Translations under genes and position numbers: made by a program
The notes under the pieces: generated by a model
Database searches by the model: none
Told to the model about the DNA's origin: nothing
What the model saw: the letters and a program-made list of their open reading frames with translations, nothing else
Part shown: positions 9,692-16,783 of the stretch, one piece after another
How the letters are laid out: every line of letters begins with the position of its first letter
How positions within the stretch are numbered: position 1 is the stretch's first letter
Assembly (NCBI GenBank): GCA_003576705.1
Contig: QOZS01000051.1
Span: 1 to 40,684, forward strand
Reading direction: 5' to 3'
DNA: 40,684 nt
From: Desertibaculum subflavum
GTDB lineage: Bacteria; Pseudomonadota; Alphaproteobacteria; Ferrovibrionales; Ferrovibrionaceae

Positions 9692-10340
9692 TCCCGAGCA
9701 GCCGAGGCAGCGCCGACATCTCGCTGAAGGTCTCGGCGCCCTCGGCCGCGAGCCCGCCTGCGTCGGCATGCGTTCCGCCGGCATAGCCCAGTGCGCGCAT
9801 GCCGGCGGCGGCGGCTGCTCGAATGCCCGGAACCGAATCCTCGATCACCGCGCAACGCGCCGGGCCGGCGCGCATCTCTGCGGCGGCATGCAGGAACAGG
9901 TCCGGATGCGGCTTGCCGCGCGCCACTTGCGTGGCACTGAACATGCGGCCTTCGAAGCGCGGCAGCAGGCCGGTGCGGCCGAGCGTCGCCCGCATCTTGG
10001 CGAACTCGCCGGAAGAGGCGACGCAATAGGGCAGGCCGGCCGCCTCCAGCGCATCGAGCGCCGCGGGCACGCCCGGCATCGTCTCCACCTCGGCGGCCAG
10101 CGCCGCATAGGTGTCGGCCTGCAAGGCGGCGATGAAGCCCTCCGGCAACTTGCGCCCGAACCGCGCCGCCAGCAGCGCTTCGCAGCTCGCCATCGAGCGG
10201 CCGAGCAGCTCGCGGTAGCATTCTTCCAGCGTGAATGGAAAGCCGGCGCGGTTCAGGTGCGCGACGAACAGCCGGTTGGAGATCGGCTCGGAATCGACCA
10301 GCACCCCGTCGCAATCGAAGATCACCAGGGCGGGCCGCAT
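9684..10340 (-). CDS. HAD-superfamily phosphatase
   Basis: Haloacid-dehalogenase-type hydrolase of 218 residues, subfamily IA with an alpha-helical cap. Motif I is FDCDGVLVDSE (nucleophile Asp9, acid/base Asp11). Motif II is CVASSGE, motif III is the lysine in GKPHPDLF, and motif IV is VIEDSVPGI. The beta-phosphoglucomutase/phosphoglycolate phosphatase/YieH group shares this layout. The substrate, probably a small sugar phosphate, cannot be read from sequence. The gene is convergent with the YgaP-type gene and lies downstream of msrP. The ribosome binding site is weak. Confidence 0.9.
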   Translation of the reverse strand: MRPALVIFDCDGVLVDSEPISNRLFVAHLNRAGFPFTLEECYRELLGRSMASCEALLAARFGRKLPEGFIAALQADTYAALAAEVETMPGVPAALDALEAAGLPYCVASSGEFAKMRATLGRTGLLPRFEGRMFSATQVARGKPHPDLFLHAAAEMRAGPARCAVIEDSVPGIRAAAAAGMRALGYAGGTHADAGGLAAEGAETFSEMSALPRLLGIS

Positions 10341-10357
10341 TCGCTCACATAGGAATG

Positions 10358-10375
10358 GAGGGGGCGTTCGCCCCT
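10358..10375 (-). terminator. Possible terminator downstream of msrP
   Basis: A short G/C hairpin (GAGGGGCG, two-base loop, CGCCCC-C-TC) lies between the msrP stop and the HAD start. No T-run follows, so termination would be partial or Rho-dependent. Confidence 0.3.
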
Positions 10376-10379
10376 CATA

Positions 10380-11339
<960 letters not shown>

Positions 11340-11435
11340 GTCGGCTCCTTAACCGCTTCCCTCGGGGAATATAGGGAACGCGCTCGGGGCCGTGGGTCAA
11401 CAGGCCGTGACGCCGCCGGGACCGCGGCGGCGGTG

Positions 11436-11960
11436 TCAGAGCCGGCCGAGATCCTCGATGGCGTCGATCACCATGCCGGTGCCGACCGCAATCATCAGGA
11501 TATCGGCCGCCACGCGGACATAGCGATAGCCCGAAGGCGGCGGGCGCAGCTTGATCACCAGTTCGTGCGGCAGGTCGTAGAACACCACGTCGCGCGGCAG
11601 CGGATGGCCGACCGCCCACTTCTTCGCCTGGCCCGGCGGCATGCAGCCGTTGTTCTTCTTGGCGAGGCCGGGTGGGCAGCCGCGCATCGAACCGTAGAAA
11701 TCGCGCACCACAACCCGATCGTCGCCGCCGAAGCGGATGTCGACGTTGATGTTGAGATCACCGCCACTGCCGCCGCCTTTGCCGTTGCCGCCTTTGCCGC
11801 CACCACCCTTGTTGCCATGCGCCGCGGCACCGCCGCCCTTGCCTTTGCCGCCCCCGACGCCCTCGGGCTTGTCGGCGAGGGCGGGGAGCGCCAGGAGCAT
11901 CAGCGCCGCCAGCATGGCCACGCCGGCCTGCAGGAACGGGGAGGGGGGCTGCACTCGCAT
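11436..11960 (-). CDS. CigR/RcnB-type exported protein
   Basis: Predicted secreted protein of 174 residues. After a signal peptide (to about residue 29, LPALA) comes a Gly/Lys-rich low-complexity stretch (residues about 32-66). The conserved domain follows: CPPGLAKKNNGCMPPGQAKKWAVG, then LPRDVVFYDLP and a C-terminal PPPSGYRYVRVAADILMIAVGTGMVIDAI. That combination is the signature of the CigR/RcnB family of periplasmic proteins; CigR is known as an anti-virulence factor in Salmonella, but the role here is unknown. ATG 11960 is preferred over one 15 codons upstream because CGGAGG precedes it by four bases. A GC hairpin near 11408-11438 may end the transcript. Confidence 0.8.
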   Translation of the reverse strand: MRVQPPSPFLQAGVAMLAALMLLALPALADKPEGVGGGKGKGGGAAAHGNKGGGGKGGNGKGGGSGGDLNINVDIRFGGDDRVVVRDFYGSMRGCPPGLAKKNNGCMPPGQAKKWAVGHPLPRDVVFYDLPHELVIKLRPPPSGYRYVRVAADILMIAVGTGMVIDAIEDLGRL

Positions 11961-12110
11961 GTCGCCTCCGGATGCTGCGCCGAGACGGCCGAGATTATTG
12001 CGCATGTCGTTACCAGGTCCTTAGGGCCGTCCGGTTGCGGGTGCGAGCCCATTGCAAGCAACGATCATGGTGCGCTCAAGGCAATTTTGAGGCGCCGAGC
12101 TAAAAGAAAA

Positions 12111-12136
12111 CGGCGGCCCTCGGGTGAAGGCCGCCG
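12111..12136 (-). terminator. Rho-independent terminator of the first PEP-CTERM gene
   Basis: Perfect 8-bp stem CGGCGGCC/GGCCGCCG with a ten-base loop. On the minus strand it is followed by TTTTCTTTTA (12101-12110), a canonical terminator. Confidence 0.85.
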
Positions 12137-12152
12137 CCAATAGAAGGATGGA

Positions 12153-12725
12153 TCAGGCCGGCTTGCGACGGCGCCAGACGCCAAGCGCCGCCAGCCCGGC
12201 GCCAAGCAGCGCCAAGGTCGCCGGCTCCGAAACCTCTGTGGTCGTCGTGCTGCCGGTATCGAACCAGGTGATGTGGGAGTAGCCCGGCTGGGTGAAATAG
12301 AGGTCGAGATCACCGGACCAGCTCGTGATCGGCGTGTCTAGATCGTAGAACAGGGCATAAGCATCGCCCTGTTTGACCGTGAAATAGTGGATCTCCGGAT
12401 CATCCAGGTCCGGCGTGTAGGTCCAGGACAGCACATTGGTCTGGGCGTTGTGGCTGACGCTGAACTCGCCGCCGGTGATGCTGTCGAACGAACCGATATC
12501 CTGGCCGCCGCCCGCATCGCGCTTGAAGATCGAGGGCGAGCCATCCCGACTCTCGTTCGGCTCCTGATAGGTGCCGTTGGTATCGGCATAACAGAGATCG
12601 AAGCCGCCCTTGCCGCTGCAATCCGTGCCGCTGAACTTGCCGCCGTAGATCACCGCGGCCGAGCCGGACGCGACCATTCCCACATAGACAATTGCCGACG
12701 TGGCAATCAAACCGAACTTCCGCAT
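12153..12725 (-). CDS. PEP-CTERM exported protein, SEP variant
   Basis: Exported protein of 190 residues. A signal peptide (residues 1-23) precedes a beta-rich body with two early cysteines (GTDCSGKGGFDLC). It ends in a sorting signal: SEPATLALLGAG, a hydrophobic helix, then WRRRKPA. This is the tripartite PEP-CTERM signal that exosortase recognises for transfer to the surface or to exopolysaccharide, except that the first Pro of PEP is Ser. The body is not recognised. A near-perfect sigma-54 promoter lies upstream and a strong terminator follows, so it is a single-gene unit. AGGAG lies ten bases before the ATG. No exosortase gene is in the window. Confidence 0.85.
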   Translation of the reverse strand: MRKFGLIATSAIVYVGMVASGSAAVIYGGKFSGTDCSGKGGFDLCYADTNGTYQEPNESRDGSPSIFKRDAGGGQDIGSFDSITGGEFSVSHNAQTNVLSWTYTPDLDDPEIHYFTVKQGDAYALFYDLDTPITSWSGDLDLYFTQPGYSHITWFDTGSTTTTEVSEPATLALLGAGLAALGVWRRRKPA

Positions 12726-12797
12726 TGGATCTGAACTCCTGATTGGCAGCGACCCGTCACCGCGAGGGGCGCCGGCGTCTCTTGCTCTCTGGAGCTA

Positions 12798-12814
12798 AGC
12801 AACCGCCGTACCAA
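12798..12814 (-). promoter_or_regulatory. Sigma-54 promoter of the first PEP-CTERM gene
   Basis: On the minus strand TTGGTACGGCGGTTGCT matches the -24/-12 consensus TTGGCACGNNNNTTGCW at every defined base except one (C to T). GG and GC are separated by exactly ten bases. Transcription would start near 12787, about 60 bases before the ATG. Confidence 0.75.
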
Positions 12815-13130
12815 CTCAAGTATTCAGCCAAAATTGTCTTAATGAGTCGTTTTTATGTAAGCGATTTTGACAATTGGACAATTAATGGATTCAAATATTC
12901 ATCCTTAAAATTCAATGTTCTTTAATATAATGTTAATAAATGCCACCGTGAGGGGACACACGCTGCGTGGTGGACCCGGCGGCGCCGGTTCGTTTGCCGT
13001 ATCTGCGCATTCTCAGATTCCAGGCACCGTTCCCCGTCTGAGGCGGGATTATTGGACCGCATGATCAATGGCCACTTTTGGCTAAGTTCGCTGCCCATTA
13101 CCCGGAAGGTTTACTGCCGAAACAAAGTAA
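12815..13130. other. AT-rich intergenic stretch upstream of the first PEP-CTERM gene
   Basis: No gene is supported here. Bases 12815-12955 are strikingly AT-rich against the GC-rich background. They contain a 12-bp palindrome AATTG-GA-CAATT (12872-12883) and repeats of GACAAT in both orientations about 55-70 bp upstream of the sigma-54 promoter, a plausible place for an activator. The GC-normal part (12956-13130) shows nothing I can name. Confidence 0.4.
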
Positions 13131-13160
13131 AGCGGCGGCCTCCTCGCGAAGGCCGCCGCT
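13131..13160 (-). terminator. Rho-independent terminator of the second PEP-CTERM gene
   Basis: Perfect 10-bp stem AGCGGCGGCC/GGCCGCCGCT with a ten-base loop, followed on the minus strand by TTACTTTGTTT. The core is nearly identical to the terminator at 12111-12136. Confidence 0.85.
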
Positions 13161-13184
13161 TGGCAGCTCAGAAGCCGGGCTGGA

Positions 13185-13847
13185 TCAGACGGCGCGGCGC
13201 CGCCGCAGCAGACCGAGACCCATCAGGCCGGCTCCGAACAGAGCCAGCGTCGCCGGCTCGGGCACACGGGTCGGCGGGGTGCCGGTGTTGATATAAGAGT
13301 CGCTACCGCCCTGCGGCGCGATCGACTGGACGTGCAGACCAAGCTCCAACTCGCCGCTGCCGAGTTCGGCCAGTACGTCGGCGAATGTCTTGCCGCCGAT
13401 CAGATTGAACGTGAGGGTCACGAACTCGCCGGCGGCATTGACGCCGTTGGCGCTGACCGGGGAGTCGGAGTCCGCTGCGAAATCCGCGTCGAAGCTGAAC
13501 GGTCCACCACCGGGAAGGTCTGGCGGCGATGCGCCGGCACTGAACGACACGCCAGCGCTGTTGGTAATACCGGCAAGGCCGAGCAGCACGGCGGTGGTGT
13601 TGTCGTCGAGGTAGATGTCGGTGATGGACGAGGCCACCCCCACCGCGTTGGTGAACTTGAAGGCCACCTGGCCGCCGCCGGCATCCGTCACGTCGGCGGA
13701 GAGCTGGCTGCTTACATCCGTATTGCCGTTGTTGGTGATTTTGGAAAAGGAAATCGCAACGGCGTTCGCGCTCGATGCCGCCATAAGCGATCCAACTGCT
13801 ACGCCCGCGGCCAGAACCAGAGGCCGAAGTCCGAACACGGTGCTCAT
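13185..13847 (-). CDS. PEP-CTERM exported protein
   Basis: Exported protein of 220 residues. A signal peptide ends around residue 30 (SSANA). A Ser/Gly/Asp-rich beta-sandwich-like body follows, containing an internal NLIGGKTFADVL segment. The C-terminus is a classic sorting signal: VPEPATLALFGAG, a hydrophobic helix and LRRRRAV. ATG 13847 is chosen over an in-frame ATG 17 codons upstream for two reasons: AGGAGA precedes it by about five bases, and the sigma-54 transcription start would lie downstream of the longer start. It forms a single-gene unit with its own terminator. The body fold and function are unknown. Confidence 0.9.
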   Translation of the reverse strand: MSTVFGLRPLVLAAGVAVGSLMAASSANAVAISFSKITNNGNTDVSSQLSADVTDAGGGQVAFKFTNAVGVASSITDIYLDDNTTAVLLGLAGITNSAGVSFSAGASPPDLPGGGPFSFDADFAADSDSPVSANGVNAAGEFVTLTFNLIGGKTFADVLAELGSGELELGLHVQSIAPQGGSDSYINTGTPPTRVPEPATLALFGAGLMGLGLLRRRRAV

Positions 13848-13898
13848 CTCAATCTCCTGTGCGGGCTCTCGCCGCGTAAGGGAACGCATTTCATACAA

Positions 13899-13915
13899 AG
13901 CACAGGCTGTGCCAA
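13899..13915 (-). promoter_or_regulatory. Sigma-54 promoter of the second PEP-CTERM gene
   Basis: On the minus strand TTGGCACAGCCTGTGCT carries the full TTGGCAC -24 box and TGC -12 box with GG-N10-GC spacing. Transcription would start near 13888, about 40 bases before the ATG. Confidence 0.75.
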
Positions 13916-13991
13916 AAAATAAAGATACATCAAATCAATACTTTACGATCCGCCGCCGATTTGCTGCCTCGAGATCTGTAAAGATCTCTGA

Positions 13992-14108
13992 CTCCGGAAC
14001 GTCGCCCGCCGCGACACTCCGACGACCGAAGTGCCGGAGCCTGCCGCTCTCGCCCTGCTCCGCGCCAGGCTGCTGGGCCTCGGTCTGCTCCGTCGCCGGA
14101 AGAGCTGA
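13992..14108 (+). pseudogene. Orphan PEP-CTERM tail (gene remnant)
   Basis: A 38-codon open stretch on the plus strand has no start codon of its own (a stop lies at 13989-13991). It ends in VPEPAALALLRARLLGLG followed by LLRRRKS and a TGA at 14106-14108. This is recognisably the C-terminal sorting signal of a PEP-CTERM protein without the protein. Two arginines interrupt the hydrophobic helix, so even an expressed version would be a poor signal. Its terminator (14133-14156) is still in place. Only about 140 bp separate it from the start of the divergent PEP-CTERM gene, so the rest of the coding sequence has been lost. It is read here as a decayed or recombined copy. Confidence 0.7.
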
Positions 14109-14132
14109 ACGCGTCTCCTGCTTGGCTTAGGG

Positions 14133-14156
14133 AAACGGCGCCTTCGGACGCCGTTT
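14133..14156 (+). terminator. Terminator retained after the orphan tail
   Basis: Stem AAACGGCG(C)C/G(A)CGCCGTTT closed by a CTTCGG loop and followed by further T residues; the A and T flanks make it usable in both directions. Confidence 0.75.
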
Positions 14157-14547
14157 TTCGTTGACGCCGGCACGGCAGTAAGCCGCTCGCCACCGAGCCT
14201 GTAAAAATTTTTGACTTGGCGGCAAGGCGCTTTCGCTACGGCCAAATCCGGAAGGAATCTGTTTGAGTGCGAGGAAGGGAGCCGACCATAAAACACCGGC
14301 CAGCGCGTCACTTCTTACCCTCTTCTCGCCGTGTCAGATCACTTAACAAAAGAATATAAGTAATAATCGTCATATTACATAAATATCACAAGATTGTACC
14401 GAGCATAAATATCTTATAGACAGCTCCAATTGGTGTGCAATATGGAATATTGGGGCGCAAGAGACCCCCGTTGTCTTATGTATTAACCATTTTACACTCA
14501 GCTTGGCCGTAGGCGAGCAGAGTGATTATATTCAGTGACTTAGCTCC
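14157..14547. other. Intergenic region with AT-rich island and palindrome
   Basis: No gene is supported. Bases 14157-14330 are of ordinary composition without recognised content. Bases 14330-14550 are AT-rich and hold a perfect palindrome CAATAT-GGA-ATATTG (14438-14452) next to CCAATTGG (14426-14433), about 100 bp upstream of the sigma-54 promoter of the next gene. The position and symmetry suit an enhancer-binding activator site. Confidence 0.45.
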
Positions 14548-14564
14548 TTGGCGCGCGCCTTGCA
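14548..14564 (+). promoter_or_regulatory. Sigma-54 promoter of the third PEP-CTERM gene
   Basis: TTGGCGCGCGCCTTGCA matches TTGGCACGNNNNTTGCW at every defined base except one (A to G), with GG-N10-GC spacing. The start of transcription would be near 14575, about 23 bases before the ATG at 14598. Confidence 0.8.
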
Positions 14565-14597
14565 TAAACAATGTTTGGGCGGATCAAGGAGGGTGTC

Positions 14598-15299
14598 ATG
14601 TCCCTGACGAGATTCGGTATGTCGCTGCTTGGCGCATCGTCCCTTGCGGTGGCTCTGACCGCCGGCGCTGCGCAAGCCGGGGTTCTGACTTATGAACTGG
14701 ACACCGAGTTCAGCGGCGCTCAGTCGCCCGCGGGGCCGACGCCGTGGCTGACTGCGACTTTCGACGACGCCGCGGATGCCATCGGTGCGAACGGCGTTCG
14801 CCTGACGATGTCCACCTCCGGCCTCGTCGGCTCCGAATTCGTCGACCTCTGGGCGTTCAACTTCAATCCGGCGCTGGACCCGACGGCGCTGAGCTTCACC
14901 GTAATCGGCGCACCCACCGCCCTTCTCACGGGTGGCGCGCCATCGACCGGCATCGATGCGTTCCAGGCTGACGGCGATGGGCGCTACGACATTCTGTTCG
15001 ACTGGCAGAACGGGCCGCCCGGCGATCGCTTCAACGCCGGCCAGACCTTCGTTGTGGATATCGGCTTCACCGGCGCGATCGATGTCACCGACTTCGATTT
15101 CCTGAGCGCCCCCGCTGGCGGCCACGGGCCTTTCACCACCGCCGCGCATGTTCAGGGGATCGGCACGGCCGCCCAAGGCAGCGGCTGGATCGCGCCCGGC
15201 AACGGCAATGGCACGCCGATTCCGGAACCAGCGGCGCTGTCTTTGCTTGGTATCGGTTTGCTGGGGCTTGGCTTGCTGGCGCGCCGCCGCCGGCGTTGA
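14598..15299 (+). CDS. PEP-CTERM exported protein
   Basis: Exported protein of 233 residues. A signal peptide ends around residue 27 (GAAQA). The body is a predicted beta-sandwich (VLTYELDTEFSG through FVVDIGFTGAIDVTDFDF), cysteine-free and acidic. The C-terminus is the sorting signal IPEPAALSLLGIG, a hydrophobic helix and LARRRRR. ATG 14598 is used because AAGGAGG precedes it closely; the longer in-frame ATG at 14571 would lie upstream of the predicted transcription start. It is transcribed opposite to the other two PEP-CTERM genes, with its own promoter and terminator. The body is of unknown function. Confidence 0.9.
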   Translation: MSLTRFGMSLLGASSLAVALTAGAAQAGVLTYELDTEFSGAQSPAGPTPWLTATFDDAADAIGANGVRLTMSTSGLVGSEFVDLWAFNFNPALDPTALSFTVIGAPTALLTGGAPSTGIDAFQADGDGRYDILFDWQNGPPGDRFNAGQTFVVDIGFTGAIDVTDFDFLSAPAGGHGPFTTAAHVQGIGTAAQGSGWIAPGNGNGTPIPEPAALSLLGIGLLGLGLLARRRRR

Positions 15300-15325
15300 A
15301 CGACAAGCCCGTCTGGGAGGAGCGG

Positions 15326-15347
15326 AGCGGCGCCTGCGGGCGCCGCT
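15326..15347 (+). terminator. Terminator of the third PEP-CTERM gene
   Basis: Perfect 9-bp stem AGCGGCGCC/GGCGCCGCT with a four-base loop, followed by TTCCGCTTCT. The T-run is modest. Confidence 0.65.
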
Positions 15348-15460
15348 TTCCGCTTCTGAGGCGCGCGGAACTGCCCAGAACGTGCCTCCGCGTGGCCATG
15401 ATTGCGTTCGAACCTGAGGGGGCCGGTCCGGTCGGCCGGCGCAACCAAGGGATCAGCGCT

Positions 15461-15928
15461 ATGCTTGCAGCCAGCCTAGTCCTCGCCGCGATGCTCGGTT
15501 GGACCTTCGGCGCGGCCGCCGACCCGTGGAAGGACGAGAGCGGCAAGGGCCGCGGCGGAGAGAAGTACGAGTACAAGCGCGAGCGCGGCGGCGAATGGAA
15601 GGAAGAGTACGACGACGGCGTCTGCAAAGTGGAGCGCAAGCGCGAGCGCAGCGGCGAGTACAAGGAAGAGGTCAAGTGCCGCGGCCATGCGTGGTCGCGC
15701 GGCTATCGCGCGCCTGTGGTCGTGCCCGGCGGCGTGCAGATCATCATCGACCTCCCGCTCAACCTGCCGCGGCTGCCGGTCGGGCCGCAATACGGCCGTG
15801 CCTGGCGCGAGGCCAGCGGTCAGTACTGCCGCGAATATCAGACCACCGGCGTGATCGACGGCCGTCGCCAGCCGCTCTACGGCGTCGCCTGCCTGCAGCC
15901 GGACGGATCATGGGCCTTCAATAACTAG
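15461..15928 (+). CDS. Exported protein with 17-kDa surface-antigen-like tail
   Basis: Predicted exported protein of 155 residues. Signal peptide MLAASLVLAAMLGWTFGAAA is followed by a highly charged Lys/Glu/Arg region with two imperfect repeats (ERGGEWKEEYDDG and ERSGEYKEEVK, residues about 38-68). A hydrophobic beta segment (VVVPGGVQIIIDLPLNLP) comes next, then the C-terminal domain YCREYQTTGVIDGRRQPLYGVACLQPDGSW, which resembles the end of rickettsial-type 17-kDa surface antigens. There is no lipobox, so it may be periplasmic rather than lipidated. The start was placed at ATG 15461 for the signal peptide; the ribosome binding site is weak (AAGG, ten bases away). It follows the third PEP-CTERM gene after a terminator, so it needs its own promoter, which I cannot identify. 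Confidence 0.75.
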   Translation: MLAASLVLAAMLGWTFGAAADPWKDESGKGRGGEKYEYKRERGGEWKEEYDDGVCKVERKRERSGEYKEEVKCRGHAWSRGYRAPVVVPGGVQIIIDLPLNLPRLPVGPQYGRAWREASGQYCREYQTTGVIDGRRQPLYGVACLQPDGSWAFNN

Positions 15929-15947
15929 GGTTGCGTCGCTGCGGATC

Positions 15948-16352
15948 TCAGCTCGACGGCAGCAGCGGCACGCTGGTGCGGCCGCCGACCGCGCTCTCGA
16001 GCGTCCCGAACAGGCCGCCGGCGAGTTCGAACGGCTTGCGAGCGGCGATGTTGACGTAGGTGATGCCACCGGCGCTGCTCTGCGTCACCTCGATGACAAG
16101 CGAGGCGTCGGGCGAGCCCAGCTTGCCCTGCAAATAGGTGGTCAGGGTGGCCGTGTCACCGGTGCGGTTGATCATCGCGTAACGTCCCGCCTCATCGACC
16201 GCCTGCTGCATCGTGTGACTGATCCACAGCAAGCGCCCCGCCTCGAGCAGTCCGACCAGCGCGGCGATCAGGAACGGGCCGGCGATGGCGAACTCGATAA
16301 CGGCCGCGCCGCGTTGGTTGGCGAGACAGCAGCCGAGCATCTTCCGCATCAT
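15948..16352 (-). CDS. TadE-type pseudopilin
   Basis: Membrane-anchored minor pilin-like protein of 134 residues. The N-terminus has the TadE pattern: basic residues, then NQRGAAVIEFAIAGPFLIAALVGLLEAGRLLW, a single hydrophobic helix whose Glu after ...AAVIEF matches the prepilin-like glutamate. A small globular domain follows (MQQAVDEAGRYAM typical of TadE). ATG 16352 overlaps the upstream stop as ATGA (16349-16352). It is the last gene of a three-gene coupled operon. No Tad ATPase or secretin lies in the window. Confidence 0.85.
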   Translation of the reverse strand: MMRKMLGCCLANQRGAAVIEFAIAGPFLIAALVGLLEAGRLLWISHTMQQAVDEAGRYAMINRTGDTATLTTYLQGKLGSPDASLVIEVTQSSAGGITYVNIAARKPFELAGGLFGTLESAVGGRTSVPLLPSS

Positions 16353-16783
16353 TTCGCCCTGATGCTGCCGTGCGCCAGGCGCGGCCCCTCGATCAGGGCG
16401 CTCATCCCGGGGAACAGCGCGGTGAATGCCTGCTCGGCACTTATAACGACATAACCGCCGGGAGGCTGACCGTCGCCGCAGGCTACGCTGCATTCCACTG
16501 TGGAGCCGTCCGGGCACTGGCAGATCTGTGCCATGGTGACCGTGACGCCCGGTTCGTTAGCCGCGGCGCGCACCACCGCCTCGATTCCCCCGCCATGATT
16601 GGGATTGACCTGCGCATATTCCAACCCGGCCCGCACCGCCGATTTCAGGCGCGCGTCGGCGAGAACGGCGCGGCCAAGATCGGTGATGCCGGCGAGCAGG
16701 GCGAGCAGGATGGGCATTGCCAGCGCCACTTCCACCGCGATGTTGCCGTCGCGCCCCCGCCAAATGCGCTGCAGGCCGATCAT
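16349..16783 (-). CDS. TadE-like pseudopilin
   Basis: TadE-family protein of 144 residues. A basic start (MIGLQRIWRGRDGN) leads into IAVEVALAMPILLALLAGITDLGRAVL, the conserved TadE helix with a glutamate in its first turn. The small extracytoplasmic domain contains four clustered cysteines (QICQCPDGSTVECSVACGDG), likely paired as disulfides, which its partner TadE gene product lacks. Both ends overlap neighbours as ATGA, so the three genes form one coupled unit. Confidence 0.85.
   Translation of the reverse strand: MIGLQRIWRGRDGNIAVEVALAMPILLALLAGITDLGRAVLADARLKSAVRAGLEYAQVNPNHGGGIEAVVRAAANEPGVTVTMAQICQCPDGSTVECSVACGDGQPPGGYVVISAEQAFTALFPGMSALIEGPRLAHGSIRAK

Noticed and set aside
12743..12925. 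A 60-residue frame in the AT-rich gap
   Set aside because: It crosses a sigma-54 promoter and the composition changes sharply inside it; no ribosome binding site.
13052..13291. Short plus-strand frames over the terminator of the second PEP-CTERM gene
   Set aside because: They read through a hairpin and the antisense of a sorting signal; no support.
14157..14250. TTGGCGGCAAGGCGC near 14215 as a fourth sigma-54 promoter
   Set aside because: GG and GC are separated by nine bases, not ten, and no gene start follows.
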